DNA of 64,000 bases from Ruminococcus sp. UBA6407 (GTDB lineage: Bacteria; Bacillota; Clostridia; Oscillospirales; Ruminococcaceae). The translations under genes and the position numbers were made by a program. The stretch covers positions 22,850 to 86,849 of the forward strand of contig DJPR01000040.1 of the NCBI GenBank assembly GCA_002438605.1, in the 5' to 3' direction. Each line of letters begins with the position of its first letter. Position 1 is the stretch's first letter. Shown here piece by piece: positions 43,808-53,347 of the stretch. Below the pieces are notes generated by a model that had not been told where the DNA came from, searched no databases, and saw nothing but the letters and a program-made list of their open reading frames with translations.

Positions 43808-44428
43808 TTAGTTGCGGTATTTTGTTGTATTGCTATAAGAGTCTGCGTCTGCATTTGTTTCAGTCAATGAATGAGGTTCAGTACAGCGGCTTATAAGCTG
43901 TTCAGCTATACCTTGACGGAGTTCATACAGACGCTTAAAATCATCAAAAGCATTTTCTTTCATGCCGTTATTCATCCAGTCAATAACCTGACCAAAGCAT
44001 TCGCACTTATAATATCTTATGAGGATATTTTTATCATGGGAGTCCATTTGTTTTCCGTTCAGGATTTTATTTATGTATGTTGTAACAACATATTCGCAGA
44101 CGTTAAAAAGACAGCGTTCAAATAAATCACGATTGGCGGAGTTATATATGTGAAATGCGGCCTTACGGTTTTTTACTGCAAAGCTGACAGCTACATTAAG
44201 GCACTGGTCAATTGAATCAATGTTAGGGTACTGTTCAATAATGGAATCAACTTCTTCAGTTATAATTTTTTCGATTACAGCAGGTAAGTCCTGAAAGTGA
44301 TAATAAAATGAATTGCGGTTAATTCCGCAGTCCTCAACAATATCTTTAATGGTAATCTTGTTTATGGGCTTTTCGTTAAGAAGTTTCCAGACAGACGCTT
44401 TTATTGCTGATTCCGTAAGGTTGGACAT
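43808..44428 (-). CDS. TetR-family regulator
   Basis: 206 residues. Residues 1-48 are the TetR helix-turn-helix (AIKASVWKLLNEKPINKIT, CGINRNSFYYHFQD). The ligand-binding part contains FHIYNSANRDLFERCLF and YKCECFGQVIDWMNNGM, consistent with the TetR_C group in DhaS-like and lipid-stress regulators. GGAGA lies 7 bases before ATG; own promoter at 44451-44479. It most probably controls the DUF308-MMPL-YhgE cassette downstream. Confidence 0.88.
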   Translation of the reverse strand: MSNLTESAIKASVWKLLNEKPINKITIKDIVEDCGINRNSFYYHFQDLPAVIEKIITEEVDSIIEQYPNIDSIDQCLNVAVSFAVKNRKAAFHIYNSANRDLFERCLFNVCEYVVTTYINKILNGKQMDSHDKNILIRYYKCECFGQVIDWMNNGMKENAFDDFKRLYELRQGIAEQLISRCTEPHSLTETNADADSYSNTTKYRN

Positions 44429-44450
44429 TCAATCATCTCCTTTTGATAAT

Positions 44451-44479
44451 ATTATATCATTTTATTGCAATTATTTCAA
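44451..44479 (-). promoter_or_regulatory. promoter of the TetR-family gene
   Basis: Minus strand TTGAAA, 17 bases, TATAAT. The near-palindrome GATAATATTATATC over the -10 box is a possible autorepression site, which is only a guess. Confidence 0.6.
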
Positions 44480-44511
44480 GTACGGCATGAATAAGACTTA
44501 TACCTTATAAC

Positions 44512-44536
44512 AAAAAAGATGCCCCGAAAGGCATCT
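44512..44536 (-). terminator. terminator after rplA
   Basis: GATGCC-TTTCG-GGGCATC followed by TTTTTTG on the minus strand. It ends the ribosomal operon at rplA. Confidence 0.85.
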
Positions 44537-44557
44537 TTATCAGAATTGATATTAAAA

Positions 44558-45253
44558 TCAAACTCCGTATTTGCTTGTAGTAACGTGAACACCAGGGCCC
44601 ATTGTTGAAGTAACTGTGCATGACTTGAGGTAAGTACCCTTAGTTGCAGCAGGCTTAGCCTTAACAATAGCTTCCATAAGTGTTGTGAAGTTTTCTTCAA
44701 GCTTATCAGCACCGAATGAAGCCTTGCCGATTGGGCAGTGGATGATGTTTGTCTTATCAAGACGGTACTCAATCTTACCTGCCTTAGCTTCTGTAACAGC
44801 CTTAGCAACGTCAGGAGTAACAGTACCTGCCTTAGGGTTAGGCATAAGACCACGAGGGCCAAGAACCTTACCAAGACGACCAACAAGACCCATCATATCA
44901 GGTGAAGCAACAACAACGTCGAAGTCCATCCAGTTTTCCTTCATGATCTTGTCAACGAGGTCCTGACCGCCAACGAACTCTGCACCGGCAGCCTGAGCAG
45001 CCTCGTATTTGTCTTCCTTACAGAAAACGCATACTCTTACATTTTTACCTGTACCGTTAGGGAGTACAACTGCACCTCTAACCTGCTGGTCAGCGTGTCT
45101 TGAGTCAACACCGAGACGAACGTGAGCTTCGATTGTTTCATCGAACTTTGCCTTTGCATTCTTGCAAACTAAATCAAGAGCCTCTGCGGACTCATAGAGC
45201 TTTGAAGCATCAACAGCCTTAACGCTGTCAACATATTTCTTGCCGTGTTTCAT
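44558..45253 (-). CDS. rplA: 50S ribosomal protein L1
   Basis: 231 residues, the normal length. Binds 23S rRNA at the L1 stalk and represses its own mRNA in known bacteria. [37 protein letters not shown] and the C-terminal GPGVHVTT are L1 hallmarks. AGGAGG lies 8 bases before ATG. It is the last gene of the operon here: the usual rplJ-rplL do not follow. A hairpin-rich 135-base gap separates it from rplK. Confidence 0.98.
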   Translation of the reverse strand: MKHGKKYVDSVKAVDASKLYESAEALDLVCKNAKAKFDETIEAHVRLGVDSRHADQQVRGAVVLPNGTGKNVRVCVFCKEDKYEAAQAAGAEFVGGQDLVDKIMKENWMDFDVVVASPDMMGLVGRLGKVLGPRGLMPNPKAGTVTPDVAKAVTEAKAGKIEYRLDKTNIIHCPIGKASFGADKLEENFTTLMEAIVKAKPAATKGTYLKSCTVTSTMGPGVHVTTSKYGV

Positions 45254-45272
45254 TATATATCCTCCTATTTAA

Positions 45273-45327
45273 GTGGTAATATCAGGAAGCTGAAACGCTT
45301 GCCTGATTAGCGGAATTTTCCTCCCAC
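45273..45327 (-). promoter_or_regulatory. candidate L1-binding leader hairpin before rplA
   Basis: On the minus strand the element begins GTGGGAGG and ends TTACCAC, enclosing AATCAGGCAAGC / GCTTCCTGAT with a GTTTCA loop. The outer GTGGGAG...TTACCAC frame is shared with the element before rplK at 45836-45876, which suggests the same ligand, most simply L1. Not verified against known L1 sites. Confidence 0.45.
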
Positions 45328-45388
45328 CATTGAGAAGTCAGATTAAGATTCAGAAAAAAGAATCCTTTTCATCATTCATTGAATTAAA

Positions 45389-45814
45389 TTAGTCAACAAC
45401 TACAATGCCCATTGAGCGAGCAGTACCTGCGATCATGCTCATAGCTGCTTCGAGAGAACCTGCATTGAGGTCAGGCATTTTCTGTTCAGCAATCTTCTGA
45501 ACCTGTTCCTTAGTGATGTTGGCAACCTTAGTTTTGTTAGGTGTGCCTGAAGCAGTATCAATTCCGCAAGCCTTCTTGATAAGAACAGGAGCAGGCGGAG
45601 TTTTAGTAACAAAAGTGAAAGAACGGTCTGCGTAAACAGTGATTACAACAGGGATAATAAGACCGATATCGTTCTTGGTTCTTTCATTGAATTCCTTTGT
45701 GAATGCCATAATGTTAACACCGTGCTGACCAAGAGCAGGACCAACCGGTGGTGCAGGAGTAGCCTTTCCTGCTGCGATCTGAAGCTTAATGTAGCCAACT
45801 ACTTTCTGTGCCAT
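45389..45814 (-). CDS. rplK: 50S ribosomal protein L11
   Basis: 141 residues, full length. GTPase-centre protein. Starts [20 protein letters not shown] and carries [17 protein letters not shown], with [13 protein letters not shown] in the middle, all standard. GGAGGTG lies 9 bases before ATG. Fourth gene of rpmG-secE-nusG-rplK-rplA. Confidence 0.98.
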   Translation of the reverse strand: MAQKVVGYIKLQIAAGKATPAPPVGPALGQHGVNIMAFTKEFNERTKNDIGLIIPVVITVYADRSFTFVTKTPPAPVLIKKACGIDTASGTPNKTKVANITKEQVQKIAEQKMPDLNAGSLEAAMSMIAGTARSMGIVVVD

Positions 45815-45835
45815 TGTATTCGCACCTCCATAAAT

Positions 45836-45876
45836 GTGGTAAATGGCGAGATAATCATTAATTTTATCTCTCCCAC
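45836..45876 (-). promoter_or_regulatory. candidate L1-binding leader hairpin before rplK
   Basis: Minus strand GTGGGAGAGATAA, an AT loop, TTATCTCGCCATTTACCAC: the inner GAGATAA/TTATCTC stem and the outer GTGG/CCAC pair are perfect. Same frame as the hairpin before rplA. Confidence 0.5.
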
Positions 45877-45907
45877 TGAAGCCTTAGCAGCTTCTTTTTG
45901 ACCTAAA

Positions 45908-46435
45908 CTAATCCTCCGCACTAACGACCTGACTTAATGAAAGGGTAGTCGGAGTTTCACGACCAAACATAGAAACGAGAACGTCTACGGTCTTGTCGTC
46001 TAAATTGATGCTTTGTACGATACCTGTAAAGCCGTCCATAGCAGTACCTGAAATACGTACTCTGTCGCCCTCCTTGAAATTAACTTCAACGGAAGAAACT
46101 TCAATTCCGAAGAGCTGTTCAACTTCTTCATCTGAAAGGGGAGTCGGTTCAGAGGCAGGACCTACAAAACCTGTACAGCCTCTTGTATTTCTTACAACAT
46201 ACCATGAATCATCTGTACAAACCATTTTAAGCAAAACGTAGCCGGGGTAAGTTTTACGCTCAACCTCTTTGGTTTTGCCGTCGGTGATTTCAGTCACCTT
46301 TTCGGTAGGAACTCTAACTTCCTGGATAAGATCATGAAGCTTGCGGTTTTCAACAACCTTTTCGATATTCTGAGCGACCTTGTTTTCATAACCTGAATAG
46401 GTGTGAATAACATACCACTTAGCTGCTTCTGACAT
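45908..46435 (-). CDS. nusG: transcription termination/antitermination protein NusG
   Basis: 175 residues. The NGN domain opens with AKWYVIHTYSGYENKVAQNI and includes YPGYVLLKM; the KOW domain is near the end (FKEGDRVRISGTAMDGFTG). Binds RNA polymerase and modulates pausing and Rho or ribosome coupling. AGGAGG lies 6 bases before ATG. Standard secE-nusG-rplK order. Confidence 0.98.
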   Translation of the reverse strand: MSEAAKWYVIHTYSGYENKVAQNIEKVVENRKLHDLIQEVRVPTEKVTEITDGKTKEVERKTYPGYVLLKMVCTDDSWYVVRNTRGCTGFVGPASEPTPLSDEEVEQLFGIEVSSVEVNFKEGDRVRISGTAMDGFTGIVQSINLDDKTVDVLVSMFGRETPTTLSLSQVVSAED

Positions 46436-46460
46436 TTCAAATCCTCCTTAGACTTCCTGA

Positions 46461-46697
46461 TTAGCGGTTATAGAGAAATTTCACGAGTTCGTAAAATCCC
46501 AAGTCAAGAGCTCCGACGAAAATGCTGGAGAGAATAACTGTAATAAGAACAACAGCAGAGTTGTTAACAACAGTTTTCTTGCTTGGCCAAACCACTTTTT
46601 TAATTTCACTTCTCAAGTCCTTAAACCATTTAACAAATCTGTTAGGCTTTTTGGACTTTTCTGAGGCCTTCTTCTCAGTATCCTTATCCTTAGCCAT
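46461..46697 (-). CDS. secE: preprotein translocase subunit SecE
   Basis: 78-residue single-membrane-segment form. RFVKWFKDLRSEIKKVVWPS is the conserved amphipathic segment that clamps SecY, followed by the membrane helix (VVLITVILSSIFVGALDLGF). The first 20 residues are a charged tail. GGAGG lies 10 bases before ATG. Lies between rpmG and nusG. Confidence 0.96.
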   Translation of the reverse strand: MAKDKDTEKKASEKSKKPNRFVKWFKDLRSEIKKVVWPSKKTVVNNSAVVLITVILSSIFVGALDLGFYELVKFLYNR

Positions 46698-46714
46698 AAT
46701 TCAAAGACCTCCGA

Positions 46715-46864
46715 TTACTTAGTTTCTCTGTGAAGAGTATGCTTTCTGCAGAACTTGCAATGCTTGTTCATTTCAAGTCTGTCAGGGTCATTCTTCTTGT
46801 TTTTCTTAGAAACATAGTTGCGCTGCTTGCATTCTGTACAAGCTAAAGTAACCTTTACTCTCAT
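46715..46864 (-). CDS. rpmG: 50S ribosomal protein L33
   Basis: 49 residues, zinc-binding (C+) form: CTEC near the start and CKFC near the end. [20 protein letters not shown] is the family's start and AGGAGG lies 7 bases before this ATG, so the longer frame to 46930 is not used. First gene of the operon. Confidence 0.96.
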   Translation of the reverse strand: MRVKVTLACTECKQRNYVSKKNKKNDPDRLEMNKHCKFCRKHTLHRETK

Positions 46865-46971
46865 ATCGGCACCTCCTGAAAAAGTACTTCTTCCGTCTGA
46901 AGCGGAAGGTAGGTTGTTTGCCTCCCTCAATAAATCGGGGCAAAAAAATAAACCCCTAACGAGGTAATTAC

Positions 46972-47000
46972 ATTATATCACGCTGAAACGGGCTTGTCAA
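46972..47000 (-). promoter_or_regulatory. strong promoter of the rpmG-rplA operon
   Basis: Perfect TTGACA, 17 bases, perfect TATAAT on the minus strand. The 105-base leader contains a small GGGG/CCCC hairpin with a T-rich loop. The space from 47001 to 47149 shows nothing beyond AT-rich DNA. Confidence 0.85.
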
Positions 47001-47149
47001 GGGCTTTTTTGAGAAAAAGCAGAAAATCTTAAGGCTGATACCTGTTGCGTTATATTATTAATGTATTCAAGAAGCTCGCTTTGTGCATAATCAACATAAA
47101 ACATGATGAAGGATACAGATTTTTATAATCATAAAATTTTTTTATTTGC

Positions 47150-47178
47150 TTGACAAAGAGGATAAAAGGGCATATAAT
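47150..47178 (+). promoter_or_regulatory. promoter of the leuA T-box transcript
   Basis: TTGACA, 17-base spacer, TATAAT, just before the T-box leader. Confidence 0.8.
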
Positions 47179-47189
47179 AATAACAATCA

Positions 47190-47462
47190 AATGCGATGAA
47201 GGGAAATAAAGTTTGTTTTATTTTTTCAGAGAGCTGCCGTAAGGTGCAAGGCAGCAGGATAATTCAGATCATAGCTCCTCCCTGAGCAGTCGGCTGAAAG
47301 CTGCGGCGATTAGGCTTGAACGGAATTCTCCCGTTACAGAGAAGCACATTATTGGATGATGCGAATGAGTGGGCATATTGTATATGTCAATAAAGAGTGG
47401 TACCACGGAGATATATTCTTCTTCGTCTCTTTTATGCTGTTGGGCATAAAGGAGATTTTTTT
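47190..47462 (+). promoter_or_regulatory. T-box leader, leucine type, with terminator
   Basis: T-box sequence AAAGAGTGGTACCACGG is at 47393-47407. Upstream, AGAGAGCTGCC...GGTGCAAGGCAGC forms the distal part of stem I, and CTCCTCCCTGAGC follows; the probable specifier is CTC (47275-47277), a leucine codon. GAACGG...CCCGTT is a stem-III-like hairpin. The terminator is TCTCTTTTATGC / GCATAAAGGAGA at 47426-47455 with eight Ts. Uncharged leucine tRNA should permit read-through into leuA. The specifier was placed by eye. Confidence 0.88.
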
Positions 47463-47564
47463 ATACCCATTTTTACCCAAATTCGATCCATTCAATTTTA
47501 TCATTCACGTTAGAACCGTCCGCAATGAACAGAATTTATATGATTATTACAGATTATTGAAAAG

Positions 47565-47738
47565 GGGTTTCCAAAGGGATAATATCCCTTTGGCAGAGTC
47601 CAGAGACAGCGTCTCTGGTGGGGAGTGGGGCAAAGCCCCACATAAAGCCTTTAAGCGCTCCGCAAAGGGTGAATTTCAAAATAGTCCAAAGGACTATTTT
47701 GAAAGAGGGAACGCCCTGCAAGAGAGGGCGTTCCCTTA
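47565..47738 (+). repeat. multi-hairpin structured element, copy 2
   Basis: Second copy of the element at 38622, 174 bases, same order and orientation. Variant arms keep pairing: CCAAAGGGAT/ATCCCTTTGG, CCAGAGAC/GTCTCTGG, CAAAATAGTCC/GGACTATTTTG; CCTTTAAGCGCTCCGCAAAGG and the last stem are identical. It lies between the T-box terminator and leuA, inside the leuA transcript, about 120 bases before the start codon. Bases 47463-47564 show nothing; 47739-47860 hold a GGAAAC/GTTTCC hairpin and the leuA ribosome binding site. Confidence 0.8.
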
Positions 47739-47860
47739 CTGCCGCAAACTTTTCAACAGACTGACAAGATCTATATTATTCTAATCTATGCGAGCAGGTT
47801 TTGAGGAAACAAAAAACAAAACGTTTCCGCAGATGATTATTTGAGAAAGGACCTGTTATT

Positions 47861-49528
47861 ATGAAAAATTATCAAAAGTACAAAAGACAGTTTTTTGAAG
47901 CTCCTGAAACAGCTATGAAATGGACAAAAAAGTCTTACATCGATAAAGCACCTATCTGGTGCAGTGTAGACCTGAGGGACGGCAATCAGGCACTTATCAC
48001 ACCGATGAGCCTTGAAGAAAAACTTGAATTTTTCAAATTTCTTGTAAAAGTGGGATTTAAGGAAATTGAAATAGGATTTCCTGCCGCTTCCGAAACAGAA
48101 TACGAATTCTGTCGCACTCTTATTGAGAAAAATATGATTCCTGATGACGTTACAATTCAGGTTCTTACGCAGTCAAGAGAGCATATTATTGCAAAAACCT
48201 TTGAAGCTCTCAAGGGGTCGAAAAATGCAATTGTGCATCTCTATAATTCAACTTCTTATGCCCAGAGAGAACAGGTTTTCCGCAAAAGCAAGTCCGAGAT
48301 TATTGATATAGCAGTTTTCGGAGCAAAGCTTTGCAAGGAATATCGTGAAAAAACAGAGGGTAATTTCAGATTTGAATATTCTCCCGAAAGCTTTACGGGT
48401 ACTGAGCCTGAATTTGCTCTTGAAATCTGCAATGCGGTTCTTGATGTATGGCAGCCGACTGAAAATGATAAGGTCATAATAAACCTGCCTGTAACGGTGT
48501 CACTTTCAATGCCGCATATATATGCAAATCAGGTTGAATATATGTGTGACAATATAAAATACAGAGAAAATGTGATTATTTCACTTCATCCGCACAATGA
48601 CAGGGGATGTGCTGTTGCCGACAGTGAAATGGGACTTCTTGCAGGTGCGGACAGAATAGAGGGAACTCTTTTCGGCAACGGTGAACGTACAGGTAATGTT
48701 GACATTATAACACTTGGCATGAATATGTACTCTCAGGGCGTTGACCCTCAGCTTGACTTTTCAAATATTCCTGAAATTACCGAGGTTTATGAGAGAGTAA
48801 CACGAATGAAGGTCTACGAAAGACAGCCATACAGCGGTCAGCTTGTCTTTGCGGCATTCAGCGGTTCTCATCAGGACGCTATCGCAAAGGGCATGAAGTG
48901 GCGTGAAGAAAATAAATGTCCTCACTGGACCGTTCCTTATCTCCCTATTGACCCTCAGGATGTTGGCAGAGTTTATGAAACAGATGTCATAAGAATTAAC
49001 AGCCAGTCCGGCAAGGGCGGCATAGGCTATCTTATGGAAACCAAGTTCGGATTTAACATTCCGCCTAAGATGCGTGAACAGTTTGGCTACCTCGTTAAAA
49101 GTGTTTCAGACCATAAGCACAAGGAACTTGCACCTGAGGAAGTTTTTGATATTTTCAAGGAAAAGTATATTAATATTGAAAATCCTATAAATATAAAAGA
49201 AATCCACTATGCTCAGACAGGCGGAATTGAAGCCAAGGTAATTATGGAGTATAACGGCAAAACTGCTGTTGTATGCAACAAGGGCAACGGACGTCTTGAT
49301 GCTGTCAGCAACGCAGTAAAGTCATATCTGAATGTCGGGTTTACTATAGAAACGTATACGGAACACGCTCTGGAGAACGGTTCTGCGTCACAAGCTGTTT
49401 CTTACGTTGGAATATCAGACAAAAACGGAAGTATGTTCTGGGGAACAGGAATAGACAATGATATTATAACGTCATCTGCTAAGGCACTTGTCAGTGCAGT
49501 CAACAATACGATTTCAAACAAATCGTAA
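47861..49528 (+). CDS. leuA: 2-isopropylmalate synthase
   Basis: First enzyme of leucine synthesis: acetyl-CoA plus 2-oxoisovalerate. 555 residues, the long LeuA type (start NYQKYKRQFFEAPE). The DRE-TIM core is CSVDLRDGNQAL, with SLHPHNDRGCAV and LFGNGERTGNVD carrying metal-binding His and Asn. The C-terminal ~130 residues are the leucine-binding regulatory domain. GAAAGGACC precedes ATG. A leucine-type T-box supports leuA over citramalate synthase. Confidence 0.94.
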   Translation: MKNYQKYKRQFFEAPETAMKWTKKSYIDKAPIWCSVDLRDGNQALITPMSLEEKLEFFKFLVKVGFKEIEIGFPAASETEYEFCRTLIEKNMIPDDVTIQVLTQSREHIIAKTFEALKGSKNAIVHLYNSTSYAQREQVFRKSKSEIIDIAVFGAKLCKEYREKTEGNFRFEYSPESFTGTEPEFALEICNAVLDVWQPTENDKVIINLPVTVSLSMPHIYANQVEYMCDNIKYRENVIISLHPHNDRGCAVADSEMGLLAGADRIEGTLFGNGERTGNVDIITLGMNMYSQGVDPQLDFSNIPEITEVYERVTRMKVYERQPYSGQLVFAAFSGSHQDAIAKGMKWREENKCPHWTVPYLPIDPQDVGRVYETDVIRINSQSGKGGIGYLMETKFGFNIPPKMREQFGYLVKSVSDHKHKELAPEEVFDIFKEKYINIENPINIKEIHYAQTGGIEAKVIMEYNGKTAVVCNKGNGRLDAVSNAVKSYLNVGFTIETYTEHALENGSASQAVSYVGISDKNGSMFWGTGIDNDIITSSAKALVSAVNNTISNKS

Positions 49529-49597
49529 AAACTGCACAATTTAAGCTGTTGAATCTTATCTGTATTTGCTTTTTATGTAAAAATAAGTTTCTACTTA

Positions 49598-49626
49598 TTG
49601 ATTTTATATGTATAAAGTGTTATATT
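49598..49626 (+). promoter_or_regulatory. promoter of the ilvBNC leader
   Basis: TTGATT, 17 bases, TATATT, 32 bases before the leader-peptide start codon. Confidence 0.6.
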
Positions 49627-49657
49627 AGGAACATGAGTAAGCAAAGGAGTGAAAATA

Positions 49658-49771
49658 ATGAAAACTATTATGCTAACAGGTTTTGTCATTATTAACAGCG
49701 TTGTCGGACGAGTCCTCAATGACCGAATTTCCGTAAACGCTTTATCACTCTGCCGCAATGGTACGGATTAA
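49658..49771 (+). CDS. ilv leader peptide (attenuation)
   Basis: 37-codon open frame with its own ribosome binding site (AAGGAG, 8 bases before ATG). It reads MKTIMLTGFVIINSVVGRVL and then NDRISVNALSLCRNGTD. Thirteen of 37 residues are Ile, Val or Leu, in runs. It is followed by a perfect attenuator terminator and then ilvB. TCTGCCG near its end (49749-49755) can pair with CGGCAGA (49847-49853) in the 5' arm of that terminator. A ribosome stalled on Ile/Val codons would leave this pairing free and prevent termination; one that reaches the stop codon would block it. Confidence 0.78.
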   Translation: MKTIMLTGFVIINSVVGRVLNDRISVNALSLCRNGTD

Positions 49772-49836
49772 GTGTCTGCTTTAATACTCATTTTATGTGA
49801 ATTTATATTTGCTTTGCGTATTATAAGCTTTTGCTT

Positions 49837-49876
49837 AACAGACCTTCGGCAGACTGTCGGAGGTCTGTTGTTTTTT
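49837..49876 (+). terminator. ilv attenuator terminator
   Basis: AACAGACCTTCGGC / GTCGGAGGTCTGTT, a 14-bp stem with G-T pairs and a 5-base loop, followed by TGTTTTTT. Downstream, TTCGGTCATT (49885-49894) is the exact complement of AATGACCGAA inside the leader-peptide gene (49718-49727), so a larger enclosing helix is also possible. Bases 49895-49994 show no further structure. Confidence 0.88.
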
Positions 49877-49994
49877 AACGACGGTTCGGTCATTAATTCA
49901 TTAATAATTGAGAATTGTTATTTGGTCATTAAAGACAGTATCCGCTTTATATGGAACTGTTTTAACGGTGAAGAAAAGGATTGGATTTAACATT

Positions 49995-51668
49995 ATGAAA
50001 ATATCAGGTGCTAAAATTATCATGGAAACCTTGATTGAACAGGGGTGCGATACTGTTTTCGGATACCCCGGCGGTCAGGTAATAAATATTTTTGATGAAC
50101 TCTATCAGTACAGAGATAAAATCAACCATGTACTTACTGCTCATGAGCAGGGAGCTTCACACGCTGCTGACGGCTATGCAAGAGCAACAGGCAAGGTTGG
50201 AGTTGTAATTGCAACATCAGGTCCCGGAGCAACAAATCTTGTAACAGGAATTGCAACGGCACATCTTGATTCTGTTCCGCTTGTTGCGATTACAGGCAAT
50301 GTTCCATGCAGCCTCCTCGGACGTGACAGCTTTCAGGAAGTAGACATTATGGGCATTACAATGCCGATAACAAAGCATAATTTTATCGTTAAGGACGTAA
50401 CAAAGCTTGCAGATACACTCCGTCTTGCGTTTAAAATAGCAAAATCAGGCAGACCCGGTCCTGTTCTTGTTGATATTCCAAAGGATATTCAGATAAATCA
50501 ATGTGAATTTGAGAGCAAAACTCCGGAGGAATCGTATCCTATTCAATCAGCTGATGAAAATAAGCTTCGTCAGGCTGCGGAGCTTATTTCCAAAGCCAAA
50601 AGACCTTATATTTACTGCGGAGGCGGAGTTATTTCAAGTGGAGCCTCTGATGAGGTTATCTCTCTTGCGGAAAAAATTGATTCACCTATCGGGTGCAGTA
50701 TGATGGGACTTTCAGCAATCCCTGACAATCATCCTAAATTCCTTGGAATGCAGGGAATGCATGGACGGTATGCATCGTCTGTAGCTGAAAATGAAGCAGA
50801 CCTTATTATTGCTGCAGGTGCAAGGTTCAGTGACAGAGCAACAGGAAATACAAGCAAATTTGCTGTTGGAGCAAAGATTATACATATTGACGTTGATAAT
50901 GCTGAAATCAATAAAAATATACACGCATATCTCGGAATAGAGGGCGATATAAAGGATACCCTTTCCCGACTCGTAAATATGGTTGAGGAAAAGAAAAATC
51001 CTGAATGGAGCAGCAGAACAGAAGAACTGAAAATGATTGGAAATAACTGTATTTCATCAAAAACAGCATTGACACCATACAATATCATTGATATAATTAG
51101 TAGTAAAGCGGATGATGATACTGTTATTGTTACAGATGTAGGACAGCATCAGATGTGGACAGCTCAAAGGTATCCGTTTAAAAAGCCGAGAACATTCATT
51201 TCAAGCGGCGGACTTGGTACAATGGGCTTTGGAATGGGAGCTGCAATCGGTGCAAATATCGCAACGGGCAAAAAGAGCGTTCTTATTACAGGTGACGGAA
51301 GCTTCGGAATGAATCTCAACGAGCTTGCTACAGCCGTATCAAATAACATTCCTATGATAATTGTTATAATGAATAACGGTGTTCTTGGAATGGTTAGACA
51401 GTGGCAGACACTTTTCTTTGACAAGCACTATTCAAATACAACTCTTAACAGAAAAACCGATTTTGTAAAGCTTGCCGAGGCATTCGGTGCAAAGGGAACA
51501 AGAGTTGATACTCCCGAAGCCTTTGAAAGTTCATTCAAAGCAGCGTATGCTGAAAATGCTCCGTTTGTTATAGACTGTGCGGTTGACTGCAATGAATTTG
51601 TACTTCCTATGCTTCCTCCGGGCGGCTCAATAGACGATATGATTACTGAAATTAAGGAGGAAAACTAA
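49995..51668 (+). CDS. ilvB: acetolactate synthase, catalytic subunit
   Basis: ThDP/FAD enzyme of 557 residues: two pyruvates to acetolactate, or pyruvate plus 2-oxobutyrate for isoleucine. TVFGYPGGQVINIFDELY and HEQGASHAADGYARATG (cofactor-activating Glu) are in the N-terminal domain; ITGDGSFGMNLNEL ... NNGVLGMVRQWQ is the ThDP/Mg motif. Start set at 49995 (MKISGAKIIMETLIEQ is the family's start), not at 49908, which has no ribosome binding site. The stop overlaps the ilvN start by one base. Confidence 0.96.
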   Translation: MKISGAKIIMETLIEQGCDTVFGYPGGQVINIFDELYQYRDKINHVLTAHEQGASHAADGYARATGKVGVVIATSGPGATNLVTGIATAHLDSVPLVAITGNVPCSLLGRDSFQEVDIMGITMPITKHNFIVKDVTKLADTLRLAFKIAKSGRPGPVLVDIPKDIQINQCEFESKTPEESYPIQSADENKLRQAAELISKAKRPYIYCGGGVISSGASDEVISLAEKIDSPIGCSMMGLSAIPDNHPKFLGMQGMHGRYASSVAENEADLIIAAGARFSDRATGNTSKFAVGAKIIHIDVDNAEINKNIHAYLGIEGDIKDTLSRLVNMVEEKKNPEWSSRTEELKMIGNNCISSKTALTPYNIIDIISSKADDDTVIVTDVGQHQMWTAQRYPFKKPRTFISSGGLGTMGFGMGAAIGANIATGKKSVLITGDGSFGMNLNELATAVSNNIPMIIVIMNNGVLGMVRQWQTLFFDKHYSNTTLNRKTDFVKLAEAFGAKGTRVDTPEAFESSFKAAYAENAPFVIDCAVDCNEFVLPMLPPGGSIDDMITEIKEEN

Positions 51669-52171
51669 TGGAAAGGCATGTTATAGCAATTCTCGTTTCA
51701 AATCTTTCAGGTGTTCTTACCAGAGTTTCAAGTATGTTTACACGCAGGGGCTTCAATATCGACAGTCTTACGGTCGGTGAAACGGAGTCCAGCGAGTTTT
51801 CAAGAATTACAATTACATTCCATGGGGACGAATACATAAAGGAACAGCTTTTAAAGCAGCTTTCAAAGCTCCATGATGTAAAGGAAATAGAGGTTCTTAA
51901 TAAGAATGATACTGTTATCAGAGAACTTTTGCTTATCAAAGTAAAAAACACATCTGAAACAAGACAGGACGTTCTTGCAGCAGTAGATATATTCCGCTCA
52001 AAAATTGTTGACTATTCTCCTGATTCATTATGCTGTGAAATTACAGGAGAAAGTTCAAAAATTGAGGCTTTTATTGAGCTTTTAAGGCCGCTGGGCATTA
52101 TAGAAATGTGCCGTACAGGCGTTGTAGCTCTTGAAAGAGGCAGCAATTGTCTTAAAGCATATTCAGATTAA
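51668..52171 (+). CDS. ilvN: acetolactate synthase, regulatory subunit
   Basis: 167 residues. N-terminal ACT domain (RHVIAILVSNLSGVLTRVSS, RRGFNIDSLTVG) binds valine and inhibits IlvB; the C-terminal half is the second ALS-type domain (SKIVDYSPDSLCCEITG). AAGGAGG lies in the end of ilvB, 6 bases before ATG, and the genes overlap as TAATG. Confidence 0.96.
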   Translation: MERHVIAILVSNLSGVLTRVSSMFTRRGFNIDSLTVGETESSEFSRITITFHGDEYIKEQLLKQLSKLHDVKEIEVLNKNDTVIRELLLIKVKNTSETRQDVLAAVDIFRSKIVDYSPDSLCCEITGESSKIEAFIELLRPLGIIEMCRTGVVALERGSNCLKAYSD

Positions 52172-52244
52172 ATCAAACATTGTTTTGCATAATTTGTTTT
52201 ATGTGAATATGCTGCCTACATAGACAGGTTGTCAGATAAATTAA

Positions 52245-53309
<1,065 letters not shown>

Positions 53310-53347
53310 TTGAATAAATTTCCGATTTTGCAATCGGACTGTACTAT

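Noticed and set aside
47356..47784. 142-codon open frame on the plus strand
   Set aside because: It runs through the T-box, its terminator and the structured repeat; no ribosome binding site and no protein-like composition.
49772..49990. 72-codon open frame before ilvB
   Set aside because: It overlaps the attenuator terminator, lacks a ribosome binding site and is explained by the leader structure.
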